The notes under the pieces were generated by a model. It was not told the origin of the DNA and made no database searches. It was given only the letters and a program-made list of their open reading frames with translations. Below, piece after piece: positions 1-5,697 of a stretch of 8,708 nt of DNA; within the stretch, counting starts at the first letter, position 1; each line of letters opens with the position of its first letter. The position numbers and the translations under genes were made by a program. The stretch covers positions 1 to 8,708 of the forward strand of contig JBGSWL010000112.1 in NCBI GenBank assembly GCA_041752455.1. The letters are read 5' to 3'. The DNA is from JBGSWL01 sp041752455. GTDB taxonomy: Bacteria > Pseudomonadota > Alphaproteobacteria > Rhizobiales > Rhizobiaceae.

Positions 1-74
1 GGCGCGCCGCAGCGCCACGCCCCTCGCCGCGTGTGCGACGACCGCCAGCCGGTTCTGTGCCTTCGGAAGAGATC

Positions 75-110
75 GGCATGTCGGGATTGGAGGGCATGTC
101 GGTTTGGGAT
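75..110. repeat. Imperfect 18-bp tandem repeat, two copies
   Basis: GGCATGTCGG begins at 75 and again at 93, a period of 18 bp. Each copy continues into a G/T-rich segment (GATTGGAG in the first, TTTGGGAT in the second). An 18-bp period fits six codons, so this could be part of a coding tail as easily as a regulatory repeat. Function unknown. Confidence 0.45.
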
Positions 111-244
111 GTCATGGCAGGGTTCCGCAATGAAAAAGGGGCCGCAGGAAGACGCATGCGGCGGGATTGTCCGTTGCGCCATAGGATGCCAAAGGGACTG
201 GCGGTTCCTGCGCAACTGCGCCACGCGCTGGCGTGACCGCGACA

Positions 245-283
245 CAGGCGGTTCAAGCAGGCGGTTCGAGCAGGCAGTTCAAG
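245..283 (+). repeat. Three tandem 13-bp repeats upstream of a promoter
   Basis: Three head-to-tail 13-bp units are visible: CAGGCGGTTCAAG (245-257), CAGGCGGTTCGAG (258-270) and CAGGCAGTTCAAG (271-283). The second and third units differ from the first by one base each. The array ends one base before the putative -35 hexamer at 285. That position suggests iterated binding of a regulator, although slippage-derived repeats cannot be excluded. The 13-bp spacing does not keep successive units on the same helical face. Confidence 0.75.
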
Positions 284-284
284 A

Positions 285-313
285 TTGACATAACGACATG
301 CAAATGTCTTTAT
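285..313 (+). promoter_or_regulatory. Sigma70-type promoter of the corrinoid-DUF1638 unit
   Basis: TTGACA at 285-290 is a perfect -35 hexamer. It is followed by a 17-bp spacer (291-307) and CTTTAT at 308-313, which fits the rhizobial housekeeping pattern CTTGAC-N17-CTATAT well. Transcription would start near 320, leaving a leader of about 150 nt before the corrinoid gene at 470. The assignment rests on sequence match and position only. Confidence 0.65.
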
Positions 314-314
314 G
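289..314. promoter_or_regulatory. 26-bp palindromic operator candidate covering the promoter core
   Basis: The arms are CATAA-c-GACAT (289-299) and ATGTC-t-TTATG (304-314), separated by GCAA (300-303). Ten of eleven arm positions pair. The palindrome starts inside the -35 hexamer and ends just past the -10, so a bound protein would block RNA polymerase. A half-site containing TCTTTAT resembles, from memory, motifs ascribed to ArsR-family SahR-type regulators of methionine/SAM-cycle genes, which would suit a methyl-transfer gene. That regulator identity is a guess; the symmetry is directly visible. Confidence 0.65.
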
Positions 315-469
315 CGACAGCGATCTGGCGGTGGTGCCGCACGGTTGCCGCGGGGTTGTTCTTGTCGTTTTCGTTTCAGGCGGAGTCGCAAGGGGCGCCG
401 GATGCGGACGATTTGCCCGCTAGATTTGAAAAGATCATCAAACCGACGGGTTGGGAGACCTGAACCACC
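314..469 (+). other. Leader of about 150 nt before the corrinoid gene
   Basis: This stretch lies between the predicted promoter and the corrinoid start. I do not recognise a cobalamin, SAM-II or other riboswitch in it: there is no B12-box-like segment and no clear pseudoknot. A reading frame ends at a TGA at 461-463, six bases before the corrinoid ATG, and encodes a hydrophobic segment followed by an acidic/basic tail. It has only TTG-type starts downstream of the predicted transcription start (for example 362), so a leader peptide is possible but weakly supported. The only Shine-Dalgarno-like element before 470 is GGGAG at 453-457, 12 nt from the ATG, a longer spacing than usual. Confidence 0.4.
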
Positions 470-1171
470 ATGGCAGACGACGAGATCATTCTGGCCGACC
501 TCTCCGACGAGGAACTCGTTCAGCAGATGCATGACGACCTCTATGACGGCCTGAAGGAAGAGATCACCGAAGGCACCAACATCCTGCTTGCGCGCGGCTG
601 GACGCCTTACGAGATCCTGACCGAAGCGCTGGTCGAAGGCATGCGGATCGTCGGCGAGGACTTCCGCGACGGCATCCTGTTCGTGCCCGAAGTGCTGCTG
701 TCGGCAAATGCGATGAAGGCGGGAATGTTCATCCTGCGCCCGCTGCTGGTGGAAACCGGCGCGCCGAAGCTCGGCAAGATGGTGATCGGCACCGTCAAGG
801 GCGACATCCACGACATCGGCAAGAACCTTGTCGGCATGATGATGGAAGGCGCGGGCTTCGATGTCATCGACCTCGGCATCAACAACCCGGTCGAGAACTA
901 TCTCGATGCCATCGAGCGCGAAAAGCCCGACATCGTCGGCATGTCGGCGCTTTTGACGACCACCATGCCCTACATGAAGGTCGTCATCGACACGATGAAG
1001 GAAAAGGGCATCCGCGACGACTATATCGTGCTGGTCGGCGGCGCGCCGCTGAACGAGGATTTCGGCAAGGCCGTCGGTGCCGACGCCTATTGCCGCGATG
1101 CGGCGGTCGCTGTCGAAACGGCGAAGGAATACATCAAGCGCAAGCACAACATGATGGGCGCTGGCGCCTGA
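470..1171 (+). CDS. Corrinoid (B12-binding) methyl-carrier protein, MtbC/MtaC-like
   Basis: This 233-residue protein has the two-domain layout of corrinoid carriers of methyltransferase systems. A helical cap domain (about residues 10-95) carries the LSANAMKAG region. A Rossmann-like cobalamin-binding domain (about 103-225) follows. The lower-ligand motif D-x-H-x-x-G is visible as GDIHDIG at 111-117, with His114 as the expected cobalt ligand. SALLTTTM (159-166) and VGGAP (189-193) are the other two corrinoid-contacting segments, and the length is normal for the family. Such a cytosolic protein takes a methyl group from a substrate-specific methyltransferase and passes it to, or receives it from, a pterin enzyme such as the one encoded at 7796. 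The ATG at 470 fits the family N-terminus, although its ribosome binding site is spaced long. No substrate methyltransferase is adjacent on the visible side, so the substrate cannot be inferred. Confidence 0.94.
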   Translation: MADDEIILADLSDEELVQQMHDDLYDGLKEEITEGTNILLARGWTPYEILTEALVEGMRIVGEDFRDGILFVPEVLLSANAMKAGMFILRPLLVETGAPKLGKMVIGTVKGDIHDIGKNLVGMMMEGAGFDVIDLGINNPVENYLDAIEREKPDIVGMSALLTTTMPYMKVVIDTMKEKGIRDDYIVLVGGAPLNEDFGKAVGADAYCRDAAVAVETAKEYIKRKHNMMGAGA

Positions 1172-1179
1172 CGCAGCGT

Positions 1180-1232
1180 CACCACCCTCCCCCTTGTGGG
1201 GAGGGTCGATGCGGAGCATCGGGGTGGGGGTC
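1180..1232 (+). repeat. Palindromic intergenic element with two hairpins
   Basis: Between the corrinoid and DUF1638 genes lie two consecutive perfect stems. The first is ACCCTCCCC (1184-1192) with GGGGAGGGT (1198-1206), loop CTTGT. The second is CGATGC (1207-1212) with GCATCG (1216-1221), loop GGA. CACC at 1180-1183 can pair with GGTG at 1223-1226 to close both into a three-way-junction shape. Elements of this composition are, to my knowledge, scattered in many copies through rhizobial genomes, so this is probably one copy of a short dispersed repeat. It lacks a T-tract, so it is not a classical terminator, but it could act as an attenuator or mRNA-stability element. Its G-rich 3' arm appears to supply the ribosome binding site of the next gene. 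Confidence 0.8.
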
Positions 1233-1237
1233 ACGAC

Positions 1238-1858
1238 ATGCCTGACGCAGCGCCCGAAACCGTCCGCATCATCGCCTGCGGTGCCCTCGCCCGGGAGATC
1301 ACCGCTGTCGTCGAGGCCAACGCCCTCACCCATGTTGACCTGACCTGCCTGCCGGCGCTCTGGCACAACCGGCCGGAAAAGATCGCGCCTGCCCTGCGCG
1401 AAGCGGTCGCCGAAGCGCGCGCGCAAGGCATCACCCGCATCATGATCGGCTATGCGGAATGCGGCTCGCGCGGCGAGATCGACCGGCTGTGCGAGGAAGA
1501 AGGCCTTGCCCGCCTGCCCGGCCCGCACTGCTATGCGTTTTACACCGGCACGCAAAAATTCCTCGCCGAGTGCGGCGACGAGATCACCAGCTTCTACCTG
1601 ACCGACCTGATCGCCCGGCAGTTTGATGCCTTCATCACCGGTCCGTTGAAGCTCGACAAGCATCCGGAGTTGGTCCCGGCGTTTTTCGGCAACTACGAAA
1701 AGCTGGTCTACCTTGCCCAGACCGAGGACGCAGAACTTGACGAACGCGCCCGCGCCGCAGCGGACTTCCTCGGCCTTGCCTATGAGCGGCGGTTCACCGG
1801 CTACGGCGATCTGGAGCCTTGGCTGCGCGATACCGCCACATCACGCCACGCCGGTTGA
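1238..1858 (+). CDS. DUF1638 domain-containing protein
   Basis: The 206-residue soluble product matches what I recall of the DUF1638 family: an opening IACGAL segment (11-16), LPALWHNRPEKI (38-49), GYAECG (71-76), LPGPHCYAFYTG (93-104) and FYLTDL (119-124). It has six cysteines (14, 37, 75, 85, 98, 112). Those in the ACGA, AECG and PHCY motifs look like family-conserved positions and could bind metal or a cofactor. No biochemical role is established to my knowledge. The family is repeatedly found beside corrinoid methyltransferase genes, which agrees with the corrinoid gene directly upstream. The ATG at 1238 is preceded by GGGGG at 1226-1230 at good spacing; an upstream GTG at 1196 lies inside the hairpin element and would add an unrelated N-terminus. 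The stop overlaps the next start by one base. Confidence 0.9.
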   Translation: MPDAAPETVRIIACGALAREITAVVEANALTHVDLTCLPALWHNRPEKIAPALREAVAEARAQGITRIMIGYAECGSRGEIDRLCEEEGLARLPGPHCYAFYTGTQKFLAECGDEITSFYLTDLIARQFDAFITGPLKLDKHPELVPAFFGNYEKLVYLAQTEDAELDERARAAADFLGLAYERRFTGYGDLEPWLRDTATSRHAG

Positions 1859-2295
1859 TGATCGACCTTGCCGCGCTCGGCGGTCTCTTCGGCCTCGCCT
1901 TCCTCGCCGCAACGGTTTTGCCAGCCCAATCGGAAGCGGCGATGGTGGCGCTCCAGCTGGCGGGCCATGACCCGGTGGCGCTGGTTGTTGCCGCAAGCCT
2001 TGGCAATACAGCGGGCGCCGTGGTCAACTGGCTGTTGGGCCGGGGCGTCGAGCGCTTCCGGGGCCGCAAATGGTTTCCCGCAAGCGAGAGGCAAGTCGCC
2101 CGCGCGCAAGGCTGGTATCAACGCTGGGGCCGCTGGAGCCTGCTGATGTCCTGGCTGCCCATCGCCGGCGATGCACTGACCGTCGTCGCGGGCATCATGC
2201 GCGAACCGCTGTGGTCGTTCCTGATCCTCGTCGCGATCGGCAAGACGGCACGGTATGTGGTGCTGGCACTGGTGACGGCGGGGGTGACGGGGTGA
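1858..2295 (+). CDS. YqaA/DedA-like (SNARE-associated-type) inner-membrane protein
   Basis: A 145-residue hydrophobic protein with three or four membrane segments (about 5-21, 38-60, 94-113 and 118-142). It carries signatures of the small YqaA branch of the DedA/VTT superfamily: LPAQSE (21-26), GN-x3-G-x3-NW-x2-G (49-61), SWLPIAGD (98-105) and GKTARY (128-133). DedA relatives are linked to membrane homeostasis and undecaprenyl-phosphate or phospholipid translocation; this subfamily's own role is not established. The ATG overlaps the DUF1638 stop (TGATG at 1856-1860), implying translational coupling. A TTG start at 1819 is also possible but would overlap DUF1638 by 40 bp without need. Its function shows no obvious link to corrinoid chemistry, so it may simply share the transcript. 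Confidence 0.85.
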   Translation: MIDLAALGGLFGLAFLAATVLPAQSEAAMVALQLAGHDPVALVVAASLGNTAGAVVNWLLGRGVERFRGRKWFPASERQVARAQGWYQRWGRWSLLMSWLPIAGDALTVVAGIMREPLWSFLILVAIGKTARYVVLALVTAGVTG

Positions 2296-2303
2296 GAACC
2301 ATT

Positions 2304-2318
2304 GGCCTCAATGAGGCC
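2304..2318. terminator. Hairpin between convergent genes, weak bidirectional terminator candidate
   Basis: GGCCTC (2304-2309) and GAGGCC (2313-2318) form a perfect 6-bp stem with loop AAT. It sits 9 bp after the YqaA-like stop and overlaps the stop codon of the convergent LtrA gene. No T-run follows on either strand, so intrinsic termination is uncertain. The position between convergent 3' ends is the main support. Confidence 0.4.
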
Positions 2319-3483
2319 CTTGATGCACCCGGCTACCCTCCGTAACGGCAGGACGCGGCACCCGCGCGGCCACCATCACCACAGCCAATATGGCAAAGCC
2401 CCAGATCGGCAGACCGATGACACCTGCGACCAGAAAAACCGCCGCCATGGCGGGCAGCGCCCAATAAAGCCTGGCGGGAAGCGGAAGTTCCCGGTCGCGG
2501 ACGAACCAGAGGGCGAGCGAACCCAACGCCATCGAGACACCAATGTAGTTGGAGACATCCGCCGCCGTGACCTTCGAGTGATCGGTTGTCACGTCGACCA
2601 TCGCCGCAACAGCGGCACCGAGCATCGCAATCGCGATGAAAATGACGACATGGCCGTAGCCCCACAGAAAAACAGTGCGGAAGGCGCGTCTCGGCAGATG
2701 ATCTTCCTCGCAGAAATAGACCCACCAGATCGAAAAGACGATCACCAATGCCGAGACCGCCACGATGGCCGCGCCCGGATATTCCTTGTCGCCGAACAGG
2801 TAGCCGAAACCTATCGAGATCGCCAGAACGATCTCGCCGAGTGAAATGATCATCAGGAGGCCATAGCGCTCCATGATGTGATGCCGGTGATAGGGCGTTT
2901 CTTTCGCGGATTCGGCAAAAAGCGGAACTGCCCATTCCACTGCGAAACATGCGATCCCCACGGCAAAGAACGCCGCGGAACCGGGCTCGGTCCCGAAATA
3001 GAGACCGGTCCAGCAGAGCTGTGCAAACGTGATGCCGGCGGCGTAGCGCAGGGCCGTCTTGCGGTAGGGGCCGTCGGCCATCGCCGCCCGAAGCCAGAGC
3101 CCGACCATCCCGACACGCATGACGATCCAGCCGAGCAGGCCGTAGTCGAAATCCAGCGAGGCAAAGATGAACTTGGCGCCTCCAGCAAACAGCAGTTCGC
3201 CCCCCATGATGACCATCACCAGGACGCGGTAGACGGCATCGTCATTGTCGAAGGCCGAGGCAAACCAGGTGAAGTTCATCCACGCCCACCAGATCGCCAG
3301 AAACAGGAACAGGAAGCGCGGTATCGCTTCGAGCCCGTGGCCATCGGAAATCGCGTGGTGCAGTTCAGCCGTCACGGCGGCGATGGCAATGACGCTGACA
3401 AGATCGAAGAGCAGTTCAAGGGTTGTCGCCGCGCGGTGGGGCTGATGCGGATCGCGAGACATCAACGGCTGTAACGTGACCAT
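2308..3483 (-). CDS. ltrA: LtrA-family (low temperature requirement protein A) membrane protein
   Basis: The 391-residue polytopic protein is typical in length for bacterial LtrA proteins and has about 10-12 predicted membrane segments. Family hallmarks are ATTLELLFDLVSVIAI near the N-terminus (19-34), WWAWMNFTWFASAFDNDD (65-82) and the histidine-rich HRHHIMERYGLLMIISLGEI (199-218). LtrA was first described in Listeria as needed for growth at low temperature; its molecular activity is unknown. The ATG at 3483 is chosen because AGGGG lies 7 nt upstream. An upstream TTG at 3543 would add 20 residues and read through a perfect inverted repeat, and the next ATG at 3462 lacks a ribosome binding site. 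The gene lies 79 bp downstream of the glycosyltransferase gene on the same strand and may be co-transcribed with it. Confidence 0.93.
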   Translation of the reverse strand: MVTLQPLMSRDPHQPHRAATTLELLFDLVSVIAIAAVTAELHHAISDGHGLEAIPRFLFLFLAIWWAWMNFTWFASAFDNDDAVYRVLVMVIMGGELLFAGGAKFIFASLDFDYGLLGWIVMRVGMVGLWLRAAMADGPYRKTALRYAAGITFAQLCWTGLYFGTEPGSAAFFAVGIACFAVEWAVPLFAESAKETPYHRHHIMERYGLLMIISLGEIVLAISIGFGYLFGDKEYPGAAIVAVSALVIVFSIWWVYFCEEDHLPRRAFRTVFLWGYGHVVIFIAIAMLGAAVAAMVDVTTDHSKVTAADVSNYIGVSMALGSLALWFVRDRELPLPARLYWALPAMAAVFLVAGVIGLPIWGFAILAVVMVAARVPRPAVTEGSRVHQGPH

Positions 3484-3492
3484 GGCAATTCC

Positions 3493-3516
3493 CCTGTCCT
3501 GACCTGCCAGGACAGG
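3493..3516 (-). promoter_or_regulatory. Perfect 9-bp inverted repeat just upstream of ltrA
   Basis: CCTGTCCTG (3493-3501) and CAGGACAGG (3508-3516) are perfectly complementary around a 6-nt spacer (3502-3507). In the - strand mRNA the 3' arm of the stem runs into the AGGGG ribosome binding site of ltrA. A folded transcript would therefore partly hide the site, which could reduce ltrA translation. As DNA it could instead be an operator. No T-tract follows, so a terminator is less likely. Confidence 0.6.
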
Positions 3517-3562
3517 CCTGCCAAAGCCCGGAGGGAAATTCAAGCCTTAGGGGTCAACCCCC

Positions 3563-4672
3563 TCAAGCATCCCGCCACGTCACCAGCTTGGTCACCGCAT
3601 AGTTGAACAGGGCGCTCATCAGCGCGCCGCCGAGCGAGGCGAGGATCGGCATGGCACCCCATTCCAGGAACTTCAGCGCCATCGACAGGTTGGCGAGCGC
3701 ACCGAGCGAACAGATCGCATAGAAGGTGAGGAGACCGGACCAGAAGTAGCCGCCCTTCAACTTCTTGTGGCCGTAGGTGACCTCGTTGTTGAAGGCAAAG
3801 TTGGTGGTCATGGCGATGAAGGTTGCGGCCATCTGCGCCGGCGCAAAGGCGATGCCCATCACGTCGTTGAACAGCGAGAAGGTGGCAAGGTGCACGAACA
3901 GGCCGCTCGCCCCGACCAGCGAGAACAAAAGGAACTGCACCGGCAGAAAGCCGCCGGTAAAGCGCGAGACCAGAAGGCCGAGGAACTGCACGGTCACCAG
4001 AAAGCCGAGCTTGCTCTCGCCTTCGATCCGCTCGCGGAACTGGAACGGCACTTCGGCGATGGTCAGGTCCTTGCCATAACGCGAGACGATGTCGAACAGG
4101 ATCTTGAAGCCGTCGCGCGAGACCGCTTCGGCAACGCGGTCGGCCACGTCCCGGCGCAGCATGAAGAAGCCGCTCATCGGGTCGGTCGTGTAGGCGCCGG
4201 TGATACGGTTGGCGAGCGCGGTCGCCATTTCCGAGCCCTTGGCGCGGGTCGAGGCGGTAAAGCCGGCCTTGTGGTCGCCGCCGGCCACATAGCGCGAGCC
4301 GATGACCAGATCGGCGCCATTGCGGATTTCGGAAAGCATCACCGGCAGGCGCGTCTCGTCATGCTGAAGGTCGGCATCCATCACGACGACGACTGGTGCG
4401 TTGGCGGCCATCATGCCTTCGATGCAGGCGCCTGACAGGCCGCGACGGCCGACACGGCGGATGCAGCGAAGGTTCGGGTGGGTGCGCGCCAGATCGCGCG
4501 TGACCGTGGCGGTGCCGTCCGGACTGTCATCGTCGACGACGATGATCTCGTGCGCGATGTCGCCCATGGCAGCGGCGATCATCGGCACGATGCGGGGAAT
4601 GTTGCCGGCTTCCTTGTAGGCGGGCAGCACGATGGTAAGCTCCGGCGCACGCAGCGCAGCTGCCTCGCTCAT
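3563..4672 (-). CDS. Polyprenol-phosphate-mannose-synthase-like glycosyltransferase (GT2) fused to a GtrA domain
   Basis: With the start used here the protein has 369 residues in two parts. Residues 10-235 form a GT2 domain of the DPM1 type: LTIVLPAYKEAGNI (12-25), VVDDDSPDGT (45-54), the metal-binding DxD in MDADLQHDE (98-106), GSRYV (125-129) and TDPMSGFFMLRR (163-174). Residues about 240-369 form a GtrA-like domain with four membrane segments ending in NYAVTKLVTWRDA. The expected role is transfer of a sugar from a nucleotide donor to a polyprenyl phosphate at the inner membrane, with the GtrA part anchoring the enzyme or flipping the lipid-linked sugar; donor and acceptor cannot be read from sequence. 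The ATG at 4672 has AAGGG 7 nt upstream and directly precedes the conserved domain. An ATG at 4717 with AGGGG 5 nt upstream is a real alternative. The GTG at 4804 has no ribosome binding site. Confidence 0.93.
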   Translation of the reverse strand: MSEAAALRAPELTIVLPAYKEAGNIPRIVPMIAAAMGDIAHEIIVVDDDSPDGTATVTRDLARTHPNLRCIRRVGRRGLSGACIEGMMAANAPVVVVMDADLQHDETRLPVMLSEIRNGADLVIGSRYVAGGDHKAGFTASTRAKGSEMATALANRITGAYTTDPMSGFFMLRRDVADRVAEAVSRDGFKILFDIVSRYGKDLTIAEVPFQFRERIEGESKLGFLVTVQFLGLLVSRFTGGFLPVQFLLFSLVGASGLFVHLATFSLFNDVMGIAFAPAQMAATFIAMTTNFAFNNEVTYGHKKLKGGYFWSGLLTFYAICSLGALANLSMALKFLEWGAMPILASLGGALMSALFNYAVTKLVTWRDA

Positions 4673-4969
4673 GAATTGGCCCTTGCCGATCTTTGCCGCA
4701 ATCGATTGGTCACCCATGGACGCCCCTGCCCGCGCCGTTTCCGGCGCATCGTTGTCATTTCCCGTTTTTGCCCGGCTTTGCAAGCATCTGGCCAATGTGG
4801 CCACGTCCGGCTAAGGAATGTTGAAAATCGGCAGGCCCGCACGCACTTTGGTGAACGGCTGGTAAAATGGCCTTTCGCCATCAACGGAACAAAGGTCTGT
4901 CAATATTTTGCTGCCATAACCAGGTATGCAATCGAATTGACGCAATCGCGCGTCATGCCACCGGATATC
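4673..4969. promoter_or_regulatory. Divergent intergenic region between the GT-GtrA gene and exoD
   Basis: About 300 bp separate the two divergent starts and should contain both promoters, but I find no pair of hexamers good enough to report. Visible structures are TGGCCA repeated at 4789-4794 and 4798-4803 around ATG, a short ATGGC/GCCAT stem near 4866-4880, a GCAATCG direct repeat (4928 and 4942), and a perfect inverted repeat beside exoD that is listed separately. If the glycosyltransferase starts at 4717, the region shrinks to about 250 bp. Confidence 0.5.
4938..4955. promoter_or_regulatory. Inverted repeat TGACGC-N6-GCGTCA upstream of exoD
   Basis: TGACGC (4938-4943) and GCGTCA (4950-4955) form a perfect 6+6 dyad around a 6-bp spacer, ending 14 bp before the preferred exoD start. 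It could be an operator for a dimeric regulator or a hairpin in the leader. It partly overlaps an alternative exoD ATG at 4955. Confidence 0.45.
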
Positions 4970-5695
4970 ATGAATCAGCAGGCGCCCATGTTTGACGCGA
5001 CAGGCCAGAGCGCGACCCCGGCAGCAGCCCCGGTTGAAACGCCGGACGGCATGCAGAACGGATTGAAAAGCGCCATGCCTGGCAACATCAATGTGCCGCC
5101 GCGACCGTTGTCGCAGGTGCTCGAGGACCTCGCGACACGCGAGGAAGGCCGCGACGTGTCGGTCGCCTGCATCCGTGATGCGTTGGCCGACCGGTCGTTT
5201 GCAACGATCCTTCTGGTGACGTGCCTGTTCAACCTGCTGCCGTTCCCGCCCGGCTCGACATTGGTGCTTGGCGTTCCGATCATCGTTGTCGCGATCCAGA
5301 TGATCATGGGCATGAACACAGTGTGGCTGCCGAAGTTCTTCCTCGACATGTCGCTGTCGCAGAAAACCTTCCACAAGATGTCGACGCACATCATTCCGAG
5401 GCTGCGCAAGATGGAGGCGGTGATCCGCCCGCGCCACTGGCCTTTCGGGACGCGCAAGGCCGGCGAACGATTTGTCGGCATGTTTGCGCTGGCCTTCGGC
5501 ATTTTCGTCTTCATCCCGCTGCCATTCACCAACTGGTTCCCGGCGCTTGCCGGTGCGATCTGTGCGCTAGCGCTGTCTGAGCGTGACGGCATCTGGCTGG
5601 GCGTCGGGCTGGTGGTCGGCGTTGTCTCGATGATCATCATCGGCTCGGGCTACTACATGAGCGTGCTCGCCCTGACCGGCCTCATCTCGCACTGA
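4970..5695 (+). CDS. exoD: ExoD-family exopolysaccharide synthesis membrane protein
   Basis: The 241-residue product starts with a variable Ala/Pro-rich segment (1-45). A cytosolic stretch containing LSQVLEDLATREEGRDVSVA (47-66) follows, then hydrophobic segments at about 78-116, 167-202 and 207-238. The paired motifs NLLPFPPGST (88-97) and IPLPFTNWFPA (182-192) are characteristic of ExoD (PF06055), named after a Sinorhizobium meliloti gene needed for normal exopolysaccharide production, alkali tolerance and nodule invasion. Its biochemical function is unknown. The start is uncertain: ATGs at 4955, 4970 and 4988 are in frame, none with a strong ribosome binding site, and 4970 is a compromise. 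The conserved core is not affected. The formyltransferase gene begins 2 nt after the stop, so the two are probably co-translated. Confidence 0.9.
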   Translation: MNQQAPMFDATGQSATPAAAPVETPDGMQNGLKSAMPGNINVPPRPLSQVLEDLATREEGRDVSVACIRDALADRSFATILLVTCLFNLLPFPPGSTLVLGVPIIVVAIQMIMGMNTVWLPKFFLDMSLSQKTFHKMSTHIIPRLRKMEAVIRPRHWPFGTRKAGERFVGMFALAFGIFVFIPLPFTNWFPALAGAICALALSERDGIWLGVGLVVGVVSMIIIGSGYYMSVLALTGLISH

Positions 5696-5697
5696 GC

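Larger units (their letters stand above)
1..284. other. Upstream stretch without a convincing gene
   Basis: No coding region here can be defended. One + strand frame is open from the window edge to a stop at 234-236, so it could be the 3' tail of a gene that begins outside the window. Its product is Arg/Pro-rich and matches nothing I recognise, and other frames are open as well, as is common in high-GC DNA. The stretch holds a two-copy imperfect 18-bp direct repeat (75-110) and the 13-bp triplicate repeat listed separately. Its 3' end abuts the promoter of the corrinoid gene, so its right half is most likely regulatory. I see no cobalamin riboswitch here. Confidence 0.3.

Noticed and set aside
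1..470. Cobalamin or SAM riboswitch upstream of the corrinoid gene
   Set aside because: I searched by eye for a B12-box-like element and a SAM-II-like pseudoknot and found neither. GATTTG near 411 alone is not enough.
1196..1237. GTG start at 1196 for the DUF1638 protein
   Set aside because: The extra residues would be encoded by the palindromic element, and the ATG at 1238 has a well-placed ribosome binding site and a family-like N-terminus.
2302..3474. Two + strand open frames (180 and 198 residues) opposite ltrA
   Set aside because: Charged, low-quality products antisense to a clear polytopic membrane protein; antisense of hydrophobic codons explains their composition.
3549..3563. AGGGG/CCCCT hairpin at the glycosyltransferase stop codon as a terminator
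   Set aside because: Only a 5-bp stem with no T-run on the relevant strand, too weak to call.
3767..4435. 222-residue + strand open frame opposite the glycosyltransferase gene
   Set aside because: It lies antisense to the GT2 and GtrA coding region, is His/Gly/Asp-rich and has no motif.
4673..4804. N-terminal extension of the glycosyltransferase to the GTG at 4804
   Set aside because: There is no ribosome binding site before 4804 and the added segment is not part of the GT2 fold. An ATG at 4717 remains an alternative.
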